Part shown: positions 1 to 9,046 of the stretch, in pieces
Numbering within the stretch: position 1 is the stretch's first letter
Layout: each line of letters begins with the position of its first letter
Source: Pseudogracilibacillus sp037072025
Lineage (GTDB): Bacteria > Bacillota > Bacilli > Bacillales > Amphibacillaceae
Direction: 5' to 3'
Length of the DNA: 64,000 nucleotides
NCBI RefSeq assembly: GCF_037072025.1
Contig: NZ_JAXHDD010000014.1
Coordinates: forward strand, 21,835-85,834
Position numbers and translations under genes: made by a program
The notes under the pieces: generated by a model
Told to the model about the DNA's origin: nothing
Seen by the model: only the letters and a program-made list of their open reading frames with translations
Database searches by the model: none

Positions 1-476
1 GTCCGGTATCCATTCATACTGCAACGAGTGTTGAGCCTGTCGACATATCTAGTATGCAGATAACAAAGAGCGTAAATTCAACCACGAATACAAAAGATCC
101 AGGTCAAAAAACATCCGACACGATGGGGATGAAACATCGAGTAGATTTTGGTGTATATGTATTTTACGGAAGCATTAACCCGCAGCTTGCTGAACGCACT
201 GGATTCACTTATGAAGATGCACAGAAACTGAAAGAAGCATTAAAGACACTTTTTGCAAACGATTCATCTTCCGCACGTCCGGATGGCAGCATGGAAGTAA
301 ATAAAGTATTCTGGTGGGAACATGATTCGAAATTAGGAAAGTATTCTTCGGCGAAAGTTCATCGGACAGTACACGTGGAAAAGGTAGAAGACAATCTTCC
401 ACAGTCTATTGAAAATTACAAGATTAATGTGGACGAGCTGGAAGGTCTTCCGGTTGAAGAGCATGACGGGCTATAA
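1..476 (+). CDS. cas7c: Cas7c (Csd2), type I-C Cascade backbone subunit, 3' part only
   Basis: The reading frame is open from the first bases of the window, so the gene begins upstream and only about the last 158 codons are present. The protein polymerises along the crRNA to form the backbone of the type I-C Cascade complex. Recognition rests on the C-terminal Csd2 features FGVYVFYGSINP and KVFWWEHDSKLGKYSSAKVHRTV-like sequence, and on position directly before cas4, cas1 and cas2, the usual I-C order. The gene overlaps cas4 by 14 bases. cas3, cas5c and cas8c are expected upstream, outside the window. No frameshift is visible in the part present. Confidence 0.9.
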   Translation, partial: PVSIHTATSVEPVDISSMQITKSVNSTTNTKDPGQKTSDTMGMKHRVDFGVYVFYGSINPQLAERTGFTYEDAQKLKEALKTLFANDSSSARPDGSMEVNKVFWWEHDSKLGKYSSAKVHRTVHVEKVEDNLPQSIENYKINVDELEGLPVEEHDGL

Positions 477-1122
477 CGAACAAGATTATCTGATGCTTTC
501 AGGGATTCAGCACTTTGAATTCTGCAAGCGGCAGTGGGCTCTTATTCATGTAGAGCAGGAGTGGGCCGAGAATGTATTGACGGTAGAAGGAAATGCACTC
601 CATGAAAAGGCAGACGACCCTTTCGTACGCGAAAAAAGGGGAGATACCATTTTTGTCCGTGCGCTCCCTATTCATTCAAGCTCGCTTGGTATCAGTGGCA
701 TCTGCGATATGGTGGAATTTACGAGAGATGAAGATGGGATTCCTTTAGATAAAGAGGAAGGACTGTATCGCGTAAAACCAGTAGAGTATAAAAAAGGAAA
801 ACCCAAAAAGCATGCCGCCGATATTTTGCAACTGGCTACCCAATCACTGTGCCTGGAGGAAATGCTCGGCACAGTGATTGAGGAAGCGGCACTCTACTAT
901 CATGAAATCAAACGAAGGGAACCAGTGCCTATCACAGATGATCTCAGGAAAAGAACAAAAGAAATGATAAAAGAAATGCATCATTACTATGGTAGAAAGT
1001 ACACTCCAAGGGTAAAAACTGGAAAACATTGCTTAAGATGCTCATTACGGGATATCTGTTTGCCGGAAATGCTGGAAAGAGAAAAAGTATCTGCGTACAT
1101 GAATAGGATGTTGGCGGAATGA
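463..1122 (+). CDS. cas4: Cas4, CRISPR adaptation nuclease with iron-sulfur cluster
   Basis: A 219-residue Cas4, a PD-(D/E)XK family nuclease that trims and orients prespacers with Cas1-Cas2. The ATG at 463 is chosen because the protein then starts just before the conserved opening (SGIQHFEFCKRQWAL, first cluster cysteine near residue 21). A longer in-frame extension to 409 would lie inside cas7c and adds no conserved sequence. The C-terminal cysteines at about 190, 193 and 199 (HCLRCSLRDIC) complete the four-cysteine set. A nuclease-like VEYKKGK motif lies in the middle. The gene overlaps cas7c by 14 bases and cas1 by 4 (ATGA), so translation is probably coupled. Confidence 0.92.
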   Translation: MTGYNEQDYLMLSGIQHFEFCKRQWALIHVEQEWAENVLTVEGNALHEKADDPFVREKRGDTIFVRALPIHSSSLGISGICDMVEFTRDEDGIPLDKEEGLYRVKPVEYKKGKPKKHAADILQLATQSLCLEEMLGTVIEEAALYYHEIKRREPVPITDDLRKRTKEMIKEMHHYYGRKYTPRVKTGKHCLRCSLRDICLPEMLEREKVSAYMNRMLAE

Positions 1123-2150
1123 AAAAATTACTGAATACCGTTTACGTGTCTCAGCCTGATATCTATTTGGCTCTTAAAGGAAAAAATCTGAACTTAATAA
1201 AAGAAAATGATTCGATCGCACGTATCCCGCTTCATAATATCCAGGCGATCTGCACCTTTGGACGCCAGGGAGCAAGCCCGGCACTGATGGCTGAATGCAT
1301 GGATCAAAATATCAGTCTCACTTTTTTCACAAGCTCAGGTAGGTTTCGCGGACGGCTGACGGGAGAGTTGAATGGCAATGTTTTACTGCGAAAAAAACAA
1401 TATAGAATTTCCGACTCAGAAGATGAAAGTTTACGTATAGCTAGACATATGATTGTCGGGAAAATCTTTAACAGTGAGCAACTGTTAAACCGTACATGGA
1501 GAGATCATGGATTGCGCGTAAATTCGGAGCGGATTAAACATGCGATTAGTAGACTTGCAAAAGCCAGACAACACGTACTTGCTTGCAATGATTTAGAAGA
1601 TTTAAGAGGAATCGAAGGAAACGCAGCAAGTGTGTATTACAGCGTTTTTAACGAATGCATTCTGCAGAATAAAGAAGATTTCACATTCTCGCATCGTAAC
1701 CGGAGACCGCCATTAGACCGAATAAATGCCTTACTGTCTTTTTCGTATTCTTTACTGGCATCGGAAACAGCGGCTGCTCTAGAAGGGGTCGGACTTGATT
1801 CGTATGTAGGTTTTTTGCATCGTGACCGGCCGGGGAGAACTTCTCTTGCTTTAGATGTCATGGAAGAGTTGCGACCATTGATTGCAGACCGATTTGTTTT
1901 AAAGATCGTAAATAGAAAGCAGATGCATGCTAAGGATTTTGTAATTAAAGAAAATGGTGCTGTCATCCTTAAAGATGATGCGAGAAGAAAATTCTTGCAG
2001 CTATGGCAGGAAAACAAGGAGTCTGAAATCACCCATCCGTATTTAAAAGAAAAAATTTCCTGGGGGTTGATCCCGCATGTGCAAGCATTATTATTAGCCA
2101 GATTTTTAAGGGGAGACCTTGATGCATATCCTCCAATTTTACTTAGGTAG
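1119..2150 (+). CDS. cas1: Cas1, type I-C CRISPR integrase
   Basis: A 343-residue Cas1, the integrase that with Cas2 inserts new spacers at the leader end of the array. The sequence shows the N-terminal beta domain (VYVSQPDIYLALKG), the acidic site in GIEGNAASVYYSVF, the histidine region in GLDSYVGFLHRDRPGR and the following SLALDVMEELRPLIADR helix with conserved acids. Length is typical of the I-C family. It starts inside the cas4 stop (ATGA) and ends one to a few bases before cas2. The frame is intact, so adaptation may be functional. Confidence 0.95.
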   Translation: MKKLLNTVYVSQPDIYLALKGKNLNLIKENDSIARIPLHNIQAICTFGRQGASPALMAECMDQNISLTFFTSSGRFRGRLTGELNGNVLLRKKQYRISDSEDESLRIARHMIVGKIFNSEQLLNRTWRDHGLRVNSERIKHAISRLAKARQHVLACNDLEDLRGIEGNAASVYYSVFNECILQNKEDFTFSHRNRRPPLDRINALLSFSYSLLASETAAALEGVGLDSYVGFLHRDRPGRTSLALDVMEELRPLIADRFVLKIVNRKQMHAKDFVIKENGAVILKDDARRKFLQLWQENKESEITHPYLKEKISWGLIPHVQALLLARFLRGDLDAYPPILLR

Positions 2151-2159
2151 GTGAGGGAA

Positions 2160-2450
2160 GTGTTAATACTAGTAACCTATGATGTTCAGACGATGACTGG
2201 GAGTGGCCAAAAGAGATTGAGAAAAGTAGCTAAGAAGTGTGAGGAATACGGGGTTCGAGTACAGAATTCTGTATTTGAGTGTGTGGTGGACAGTGCGCAG
2301 TTACGTCAGTTGGAACTTAGCTTAGAATCGATCATCGACCCATCTGTTGACAGTCTGCGGTTCTATCGTTTAGGGAACAATTATGAAAATAAGGTGAAGC
2401 ATATCGGTGCTAAACCGTCGCTTGAAGTAGAAAAGCCACTGATTTTTTAA
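2160..2450 (+). CDS. cas2: Cas2, CRISPR adaptation endonuclease-fold subunit
   Basis: A 96-residue Cas2 of the I-C type with the ferredoxin-like start VLILVTYDVQT and the conserved RVQNSVFECVVD and SLRFYRLGNN segments. It bridges two Cas1 dimers in the integration complex. I choose GTG at 2160 because AGGTGAGGG lies at the right distance upstream and the resulting length matches family members. A GTG at 2151, directly after the cas1 stop, is in frame but has no well-placed ribosome site. It is the last gene before the array leader. Confidence 0.92.
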   Translation: MLILVTYDVQTMTGSGQKRLRKVAKKCEEYGVRVQNSVFECVVDSAQLRQLELSLESIIDPSVDSLRFYRLGNNYENKVKHIGAKPSLEVEKPLIF

Positions 2451-2608
2451 TGCGCGAACCTGAAGTGAACATGATTTTCCAGGGAGGTTCGCGCAGAATA
2501 TACATGTTTATTTAAAGGAAATGGAAAGGATATTGGTTGAATTAGTGAAAAGTAATGGATAGACTACTATATGTAGAGGCGAGATGTTGGATTTGTCAAT
2601 ATCTCGCA
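2451..2608 (+). promoter_or_regulatory. CRISPR leader with an inverted repeat after cas2
   Basis: This 158-base stretch separates cas2 from the first repeat and is the leader, because the far end of the array carries the decayed repeat. Immediately after the cas2 stop lies a perfect 11-bp inverted repeat, TGCGCGAACCT at 2451-2461 and AGGTTCGCGCA at 2485-2495. A similar inverted repeat after cas2 is familiar from other I-C loci. It may end cas transcription or form part of the leader. I see no convincing consensus promoter for the array. Confidence 0.7.
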
Positions 2609-5600
2609 GTCGCTCCCTGTATGGGGAGCGTGGATTGAAATACCCTATTTATAAAAAACACGACATATATGAGGCGTCGCTCCCTGTATGGGGAGCGTGG
2701 ATTGAAATTGAGATGATATCATTGGCAACAGTTTTCGGTAAGTCGCTCCCTGTATGGGGAGCGTGGATTGAAATCGCAAAGATAACAATCGCTTTCGGCG
2801 CTGGATAAGTCGCTCCCTGTATGGGGAGCGTGGATTGAAATATTAGAACCATCACCGTAAAACGCTACAGCATCTGTCGCTCCCTGTATGGGGAGCGTGG
2901 ATTGAAATTTAATTACGTTTAATGCACCTCGGATACCGCTCGTCGCTCCCTGTATGGGGAGCGTGGATTGAAATAAAATCCTTTACCCAGCCTGATAGCC
3001 CTGCTCTAGTCGCTCCCTGTATGGGGAGCGTGGATTGAAATCGTGGTGTGAGTAAGCAAACTTTCCATCCTGGTAGTCGCTCCCTGTATGGGGAGCGTGG
3101 ATTGAAATCACCTGTAGAGCTAGGGCCGAAGAAAATCTCAAAGTCGCTCCCTGTATGGGGAGCGTGGATTGAAATATCGTATTTGGTTGCAGATAAAAGA
3201 GAATATTATGTCGCTCCCTGTATGGGGAGCGTGGATTGAAATTGTCGTACTTATTCAATTGAAGGTGCTATCGATGTCGCTCCCTGTATGGGGAGCGTGG
3301 ATTGAAATATCCTGGTTAAATGTTTGGTCATGTTCAACCTCTGTCGCTCCCTGTATGGGGAGCGTGGATTGAAATGATTATAAAAGACAGTAGCCAAAAA
3401 AAAGTAAAGGTCGCTCCCTGTATGGGGAGCGTGGATTGAAATTCGAAATTCTGTTTACATCTGTTACAAATTTGAAGGTCGCTCCCTGTATGGGGAGCGT
3501 GGATTGAAATATTTTTCCCATTACGTCTTGGAAGAGAATAGCCAGTCGCTCCCTGTATGGGGAGCGTGGATTGAAATTTTTTCAAACCTAAAGCTTGAGC
3601 AATACCATTTGTCGCTCCCTGTATGGGGAGCGTGGATTGAAATATCTTCGAAGTCACACTTAGGCGATCAGTATGATGTCGCTCCCTGTATGGGGAGCGT
3701 GGATTGAAATAAGAAGATTTAGCCACAACAAATGCAGATTTAGAACGTCGCTCCCTGTATGGGGAGCGTGGATTGAAATCAAGAAGATTTTTTAAGTGGA
3801 AAATTAGGAAGACGTCGCTCCCTGTATGGGGAGCGTGGATTGAAATTTCTGTCATTTGATACAGCGTGTAAAAACATCCTGTCGCTCCCTGTATGGGGAG
3901 CGTGGATTGAAATTTAATTACGTTTAATGCACCTCGGATACCGCTCGTCGCTCCCTGTATGGGGAGCGTGGATTGAAATAAAATCCTTTACCCAGCCTGA
4001 TAGCCCTGCTCTAGTCGCTCCCTGTATGGGGAGCGTGGATTGAAATTCGAAATTCTGTTTACATCTGTTACAAATTTGAAGGTCGCTCCCTGTATGGGGA
4101 GCGTGGATTGAAATATTTTTCCCATTACGTCTTGGAAGAGAATAGCCAGTCGCTCCCTGTATGGGGAGCGTGGATTGAAATTTTTTCAAACCTAAAGCTT
4201 GAGCAATACCATTTGTCGCTCCCTGTATGGGGAGCGTGGATTGAAATATCTTCGAAGTCACACTTAGGCGATCAGTATGATGTCGCTCCCTGTATGGGGA
4301 GCGTGGATTGAAATAAGAAGATTTAGCCACAACAAATGCAGATTTAGAACGTCGCTCCCTGTATGGGGAGCGTGGATTGAAATAGCTGTAATCCAATCAA
4401 GGTATTTCCCTCGTCTGGTCGCTCCCTGTATGGGGAGCGTGGATTGAAATATTTAAATTAATCTTCGCTTCCACAAGACCGCCTCCGTCGCTCCCTGTAT
4501 GGGGAGCGTGGATTGAAATTATACAGGCATGGTCTGAAACCGAACCAGAGATTTGTCGCTCCCTGTATGGGGAGCGTGGATTGAAATTCGTTAGTAGTAC
4601 CGATAAAAATACACTGTCTAGGTCGCTCCCTGTATGGGGAGCGTGGATTGAAATATTAGAACCATCACCGTAAAACGCTACAGCATCTGTCGCTCCCTGT
4701 ATGGGGAGCGTGGATTGAAATATGTCTGCACAGCCTTTTGTTAGGCCACCTTTCTGTCGCTCCCTGTATGGGGAGCGTGGATTGAAATTGGCCATGATGA
4801 GGGATCCGTCCAATCCTCATATTGTCGCTCCCTGTATGGGGAGCGTGGATTGAAATTGTTAGTTCGTTATCCTGGTTGAGTTGTTTAAACGCGTCGCTCC
4901 CTGTATGGGGAGCGTGGATTGAAATCAAGAAGATTTTTTAAGTGGAAAATTAGGAAGACGTCGCTCCCTGTATGGGGAGCGTGGATTGAAATTTCTGTCA
5001 TTTGATACAGCGTGTAAAAACATCCTGTCGCTCCCTGTATGGGGAGCGTGGATTGAAATTTAATTACGTTTAATGCACCTCGGATACCGCTCGTCGCTCC
5101 CTGTATGGGGAGCGTGGATTGAAATTTTTTCTCAATGTATTTATAACCTACTTCGTATTTGTCGCTCCCTGTATGGGGAGCGTGGATTGAAATAGCAGAC
5201 ACCCGAACGATTATGCCATCATTGATTGTCGCTCCCTGTATGGGGAGCGTGGATTGAAATCCTTCGCCTTGCACCTCAGATATCATATCCATTAGTCGCT
5301 CCCTGTATGGGGAGCGTGGATTGAAATAATCGATACAAAGCTGTTAGCCTTCCAAAGTGTGTCGCTCCCTGTATGGGGAGCGTGGATTGAAATAGTCAAG
5401 CGCCTAATATACATATCATCACACCTTGTCGCTCCCTGTATGGGGAGCGTGGATTGAAATTCTTTCCTGAACGGTATTCGTACAATGGCCCTTTGGTCGC
5501 TCCCTGTATGGGGAGCGTGGATTGAAATAAAGTATTCATTGTCAATGACTGTTACCCAGACATGTCGCTCCCTGTATGGGGAGCGTGGATTGAAATTCAA

Positions 5601-5931
5601 GATGAATTGATATTAGAACATGAAGCAAAGAGTCGCTCCCTGTATGGGGAGCGTGGATTGAAATCGCATGTTCCAAAGCTACCAACATCGATAAGAGGTC
5701 GCTCCCTGTATGGGGAGCGTGGATTGAAATTAAAAATTGGAGACGTGAGGTTAATGACATCATAGTCGCTCCCTGTATGGGGAGCGTGGATTGAAATAAC
5801 GAGCAATGGAAATACAACAACAAAAAATCAAGTCGCTCCCTGTATGGGGAGCGTGGATTGAAATACATTCACCGCCACAATGTGGACACGTAAACTCAGT
5901 CGCTCCCTGTATTGGGAGTGTATGTAGTGTT
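2609..5931 (+). CRISPR. Type I-C CRISPR array, 49 intact repeats plus one decayed repeat, 49 spacers
   Basis: The 33-bp repeat begins GTCGCTCCCTGTATGGGG and ends AGCGTGGATTGAAAT. The inner inverted repeat CGCTCCC/GGGAGCG gives the crRNA hairpin and the ATTGAAAT end is typical of type I-C handles. Repeats start at 2609, 2676, 2742 and so on to 5832. Spacers are about 33-36 bp. The last copy at 5899 keeps only its first half and marks the trailer end, so new spacers enter next to cas2. By my reading 11 spacers are duplicates: spacers 13-17 recur as 22-26, 18-20 as 35-37, 5-6 as 20-21, and 4 as 31. About 38 are distinct. Many short open frames across the array are artefacts of the repeat. Confidence 0.98.
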
Positions 5932-6011
5932 CCTAAAAACAGGGGGTAGCAAGTTTTTTTGTATAAAACGCATGAAACTGGGCAATATAATAAGTTTTTC
6001 TAATAAACTTT

Positions 6012-6224
6012 TGACAATACGTTCCGCAAGGTGGAGGGGATAATATTACAGGGCACAGATGTCCGGGAGAATGGTTGACAACCGAAGTGATGAAAAGATG
6101 TATCGATATTATGGTGAACAAAATGGAGTACACGGAGCCTGAACAAGATCTCAGTATGAGCATGAGGCAAATGCCGAGTGTGCCAAAGAGTGGATTCATT
6201 ATTCATAATGTGCAGAGAGTATAG
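6012..6224 (+). pseudogene. 3' remnant of a CypC-type (CYP152) cytochrome P450 peroxygenase
   Basis: Reading from 6015 gives QYVPQGGGD, then TGHRCPGEWLTTEVMK, with the haem-ligand cysteine in RCPGEW, and ends with a VPKSGFIIHNV-type C-terminus at a stop at 6222-6224. This order matches the C-terminal 70 residues of fatty-acid hydroxylating P450s such as B. subtilis CypC. A TGA at 6012-6014 interrupts the frame just upstream and no earlier part of the gene is visible, since the CRISPR trailer starts within about 80 bases. It is a dead fragment. A full-length protein of this family is about 420 residues. Confidence 0.72.
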
Positions 6225-6243
6225 ACATAAAATGAGAATAAAT

Positions 6244-6277
6244 AAGCCCAGTTCTTTTGATAAAGAAGCTGGGCTTC
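6244..6277. terminator. Stem-loop, probable terminator
   Basis: AAGCCCAG-TTCTTT pairs with AAAGAA-GCTGGGCTT around a TGAT loop with one bulged base. The minus-strand reading is followed by an AT-rich stretch, so it may end transcription of the SDR gene on that strand, with weaker action on the plus strand. Confidence 0.55.
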
Positions 6278-6443
6278 ATTTGTGCAAAATTCAGCATAAA
6301 TCCCTGAACCGTAAAACATGTTTATTTCCTTTTCTTGTTGCACTTCTCGGTTGAAAGTGCATGACTCATAACATACTAGTTTTCTATTTGCGGGCTGCGT
6401 AGTTGTAAAACTTAAAAGATGTTTTGGCTTCTTGATAGATGGA

Positions 6444-7205
6444 TTAAAACGCAGCAGTCCAACCGCCATCAGCAGTGACAACTGTCCCGTTTATAAAACG
6501 TGAATCATCGGATGCTAAGAATAATGCAACCTGTGCGATCTCTTCAGGTTGTCCCACGCTAGGTATCACACCTTGTACAACCTTTGTTCGTTCAGCACCA
6601 AACTCACTAATACTTTTCATGGAGGAACTAATATTTGTTTCTACAGCTCCTGGAGCGATAGCATTACAACGAATACCCTTTTGTGCATACATGAAACCAG
6701 TATTTTTAGTTAGACCGATAACAGCATGTTTTGATGCACCATAAGTTGCTCCAGCGTGCGCCCCGTTTAGACCTCCAGTTGAAGCGGTATTAATGATTAC
6801 TCCTTTTTCTTTTTCTAAGAAAATCGGGATTGCTTTCCGCATCGCTCGCATCACAGCTTTTGTATTAACATCAAAAATGACATCCCATTTTTCATCTTGG
6901 ATTTCCCCAACAGGTTCAAACCCATCCATAATACCGGCATTATTCACTAGGATATCCAATGTTCCATATTCATTCACTGCAGTATCAATCATATGATCGA
7001 TGTCTTCTTGCTTTGCTACATTGACTTGCACTGCTTTTGCAACTGCACCATGATCAAGGATTCCTTCTACTACCGATTCCGCTCCTTCTAGGTTCAGGTC
7101 AGCGACAATTACTTTTGCGCCTTCTTTCGCATACAACTCAGCGATTGCCTTTCCCATTCCTGAAGCTGCGCCTGTCACGATGGCAACTTGGTCTTGTAAT
7201 TTCAT
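6444..7205 (-). CDS. SDR family NAD(P)-dependent oxidoreductase
   Basis: A 253-residue classical short-chain dehydrogenase. The nucleotide-binding TGAASGMG lies at residues 11-18, NNAG follows in the middle, the active-site serine is in TASTGG, and YGASK supplies the catalytic tyrosine and lysine. VTADGGWT near the end is the usual C-terminal motif. ATG at 7205 is preferred: GGAGGG sits 11 bases upstream, while the in-frame TTG at 7214 is too close to it. The gene stands alone on the minus strand and ends in a stem-loop at 6244-6277. The substrate cannot be read from sequence. An NAD-dependent alcohol or sugar dehydrogenase role is likely. Confidence 0.88.
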   Translation of the reverse strand: MKLQDQVAIVTGAASGMGKAIAELYAKEGAKVIVADLNLEGAESVVEGILDHGAVAKAVQVNVAKQEDIDHMIDTAVNEYGTLDILVNNAGIMDGFEPVGEIQDEKWDVIFDVNTKAVMRAMRKAIPIFLEKEKGVIINTASTGGLNGAHAGATYGASKHAVIGLTKNTGFMYAQKGIRCNAIAPGAVETNISSSMKSISEFGAERTKVVQGVIPSVGQPEEIAQVALFLASDDSRFINGTVVTADGGWTAAF

Positions 7206-7431
7206 TTCAATCAATTCCCTCCTCGTAATTTAGTAAGTTTTCGAAACACATTGTACATTAATATTATACCAAATTTTAGTATCATTAAAACTGCGCAATG
7301 CATCTACCGAACTCTCCCAATTAAATTGAATTCGATTTCGATAAGTTTCTGTACTAAAGGGATAATTGTAAATTAAAAACTGGAGTGTAACCCGCTTCGG
7401 ATCTTATGTAAAAGACTTGGTTATATTCCGG

Positions 7432-7797
7432 TCATTCTAGTACCTTAGCAAGTTCAATTCTAAAGTGATTCTCCGCATCTTCATACATATAATCGTTTAA
7501 TATTTTTTCATCTATCATAAATCCATCGGTAAAAAATGTAGCTTTATCAATCTCTTTACCAACGCCTTCCATTATCTCTTTTAAAAGCTCTTCATTATCT
7601 TGAGCATAATAATAATCAAAAGCATGGGCAACTTCATGGAAGTATGTATAGTAGTTTCCTCGTTCATCATCGCGTAATTCTTTTATATCTAGATAAATGG
7701 CATTTTCCCAATATCTAAATACATCATTACCATCTATTTCTTCTTCATCTCTTATTTCAGGTGTTATAATCACAATCTCAAACCGATCGTGATAGAG
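7432..7797 (-). pseudogene. HExxH metalloprotease-like domain fragment, perhaps from a polymorphic toxin
   Basis: The frame after a TGA at 7798-7800 reads YHDRFEIVIITPEIRDEEEIDG and continues to a stop at 7432. The only start within it is a GTG at 7773 without a clear ribosome site. HEVAHAFDYYY contains a HExxH zinc motif of the kind seen in anthrax-lethal-factor-like or toxin C-terminal domains. I read it as the tail of a larger protein whose front is gone, perhaps a secreted toxin, since LXG toxin genes occur elsewhere in the window. A short free-standing protein of about 113 residues from 7773 is possible but less likely. Confidence 0.45.
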
Positions 7798-7918
7798 TCA
7801 ATTTCACAGCTGCAAAAATATCGTTTTAATCTATAGGTAAATAAAAGTGAACATACAAAATCAAATCTAGCAACCTTCTAATTAAACTTTTTTCTTTGAA
7901 GAAAGCGAATTTTTTTAT

Positions 7919-7972
7919 TTTACATTTAATTCACCTTCTATTTACTTTAAATCAATACTTGTAACGTATTAT
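7919..7972 (+). promoter_or_regulatory. Candidate PhoP box and promoter of the phn operon
   Basis: Four hexamers recur every 11 bp: TTTACA at 7919, TTCACC at 7930, TTTACT at 7941 and TCAATA at 7952. This is the layout of Gram-positive PhoP boxes, whose consensus is TT(A/T/C)A(C/A)A with about 5-bp spacers. A -10-like TATTAT lies at 7967-7972, in the position expected for a PhoP-activated promoter. AGGAGG at 7981 then serves phnG. The fit suggests phosphate-starvation control. The fourth hexamer is weak. Confidence 0.5.
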
Positions 7973-7993
7973 AAATTATGAGGAGGCGGATAA

Positions 7994-8419
7994 GTGTTGA
8001 AGCGTAGCATAAGGACGGAAATTTTAATTCAATCTAATTCAAGTTTAGCAAATGAGCTGGCAGAGGAAATTATTACAAACTATCCACATAAAGAAATTAA
8101 TGCACCACATTATGGGTTAACGATGTTGAAACTTCGAGAATCTGCACAAAACAGTTTATTCCACATCGGAGAGGTACTTGTTACTGAATGCAAAGTAGAA
8201 ATCGCAGGTCATATCGGAGTAGGGATCGTCGTTGGCATGGAAAATGATTTGGCTAAACATCTAGCAATAATTGACGCGGCATACGGAGCGAATCTGCCTG
8301 AAACGATTCATTGGGCTCAAAAATTACAACATGCTGAACAAAAGATAAAGGAAGAGAAAGCAAAGAAACAGGCTGAACTCTTACAGACAAAGGTTAATTT
8401 TGAAACGATGGAAGAGTAA
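7994..8419 (+). CDS. phnG: PhnG, C-P lyase core subunit
   Basis: A 141-residue PhnG homologue, first gene of the carbon-phosphorus lyase operon. PhnG belongs to the PhnGHIJ core; with PhnI it helps form ribose 1-phosphonate triphosphate from ATP and the phosphonate. The identification rests on the HYGLTMLKLRESAQNSLFHIGEVLVTECKVEI-like central region and on the gene order G-H-I-J-K. GTG at 7994 has AGGAGG seven bases upstream; TTG at 7997 is also possible. It lies behind the candidate PhoP box. Confidence 0.9.
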   Translation: MLKRSIRTEILIQSNSSLANELAEEIITNYPHKEINAPHYGLTMLKLRESAQNSLFHIGEVLVTECKVEIAGHIGVGIVVGMENDLAKHLAIIDAAYGANLPETIHWAQKLQHAEQKIKEEKAKKQAELLQTKVNFETMEE

Positions 8420-8451
8420 AATAAAATCCTTAAATAAATAGGAGGGACAGT

Positions 8452-9042
8452 ATGGTTACAGATCAAGTTCATTACACGCAAAATGTGTATCGAGACGTAT
8501 TAAATGCAATGTCTCGACCTGGCGATATCGTATGTCTTGTGGAGGCGGACAGTTCTTTCGCAAAAACATTTAATTGTTTTCGGGCAACCTCTTCTTTATT
8601 ATTCACTCTTTTAGATCATGATGTTACGTATCACTTAATTTCTGACGACTCAGTAAATATGTCGACGATGATCACAGCATATACGTTAGCACGTCATGTA
8701 CCTGTTGAAGAAGCTGACTTTATTATCGTGCTTATGGATGCGCAAGAATCGGAAGTAGAGCATGCCCTAAAGACATGTAAAGTTGGTACGTTAAGGGATC
8801 CTCATTTATCCGCCACGTGGATTGTTGAAACAGAGCCTTTGCAGTTAGGTAAAGAAATAAAACTTACGGGGCCAGGGATTGAAACGGAAACTTTGTTGCA
8901 AGTCCAATTAGCCCAGACGTTTTGGGATATTCGAAAAGAACGATTAAGTGAATTTCCTCTCGGTCTTGACATTATTTTTACGAATCGTCGCAACGAAGTG
9001 TTATGCATGCCAAGGACGACAATAGTCGAAAAGGTGGGATGA
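8452..9042 (+). CDS. phnH: PhnH, C-P lyase core subunit
   Basis: A 196-residue PhnH, the structural core subunit that joins PhnG, PhnI and PhnJ. N-terminal features such as YRDVLNAMSRPGDI and the C-terminal LGLDIIFTNRRNEVLCMPRTT resemble the family. ATG at 8452 is preceded by GGAGGGAC. It ends four bases before phnI, consistent with one transcript. No catalytic role is known for PhnH alone. Confidence 0.9.
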   Translation: MVTDQVHYTQNVYRDVLNAMSRPGDIVCLVEADSSFAKTFNCFRATSSLLFTLLDHDVTYHLISDDSVNMSTMITAYTLARHVPVEEADFIIVLMDAQESEVEHALKTCKVGTLRDPHLSATWIVETEPLQLGKEIKLTGPGIETETLLQVQLAQTFWDIRKERLSEFPLGLDIIFTNRRNEVLCMPRTTIVEKVG

Positions 9043-9046
9043 TGTT

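Noticed and set aside
2584..5868. Many open frames of 60-170 codons inside the array on both strands
   Set aside because: They are translations of the repeat (SLPVWGAWIEI, SRSLYGERGLK, FNPRSPYRER, SIHAPHTGSD), interrupted only by spacers.
5933..6206. Minus-strand frames over the P450 remnant
   Set aside because: They are antisense to recognisable P450 sequence on the plus strand.
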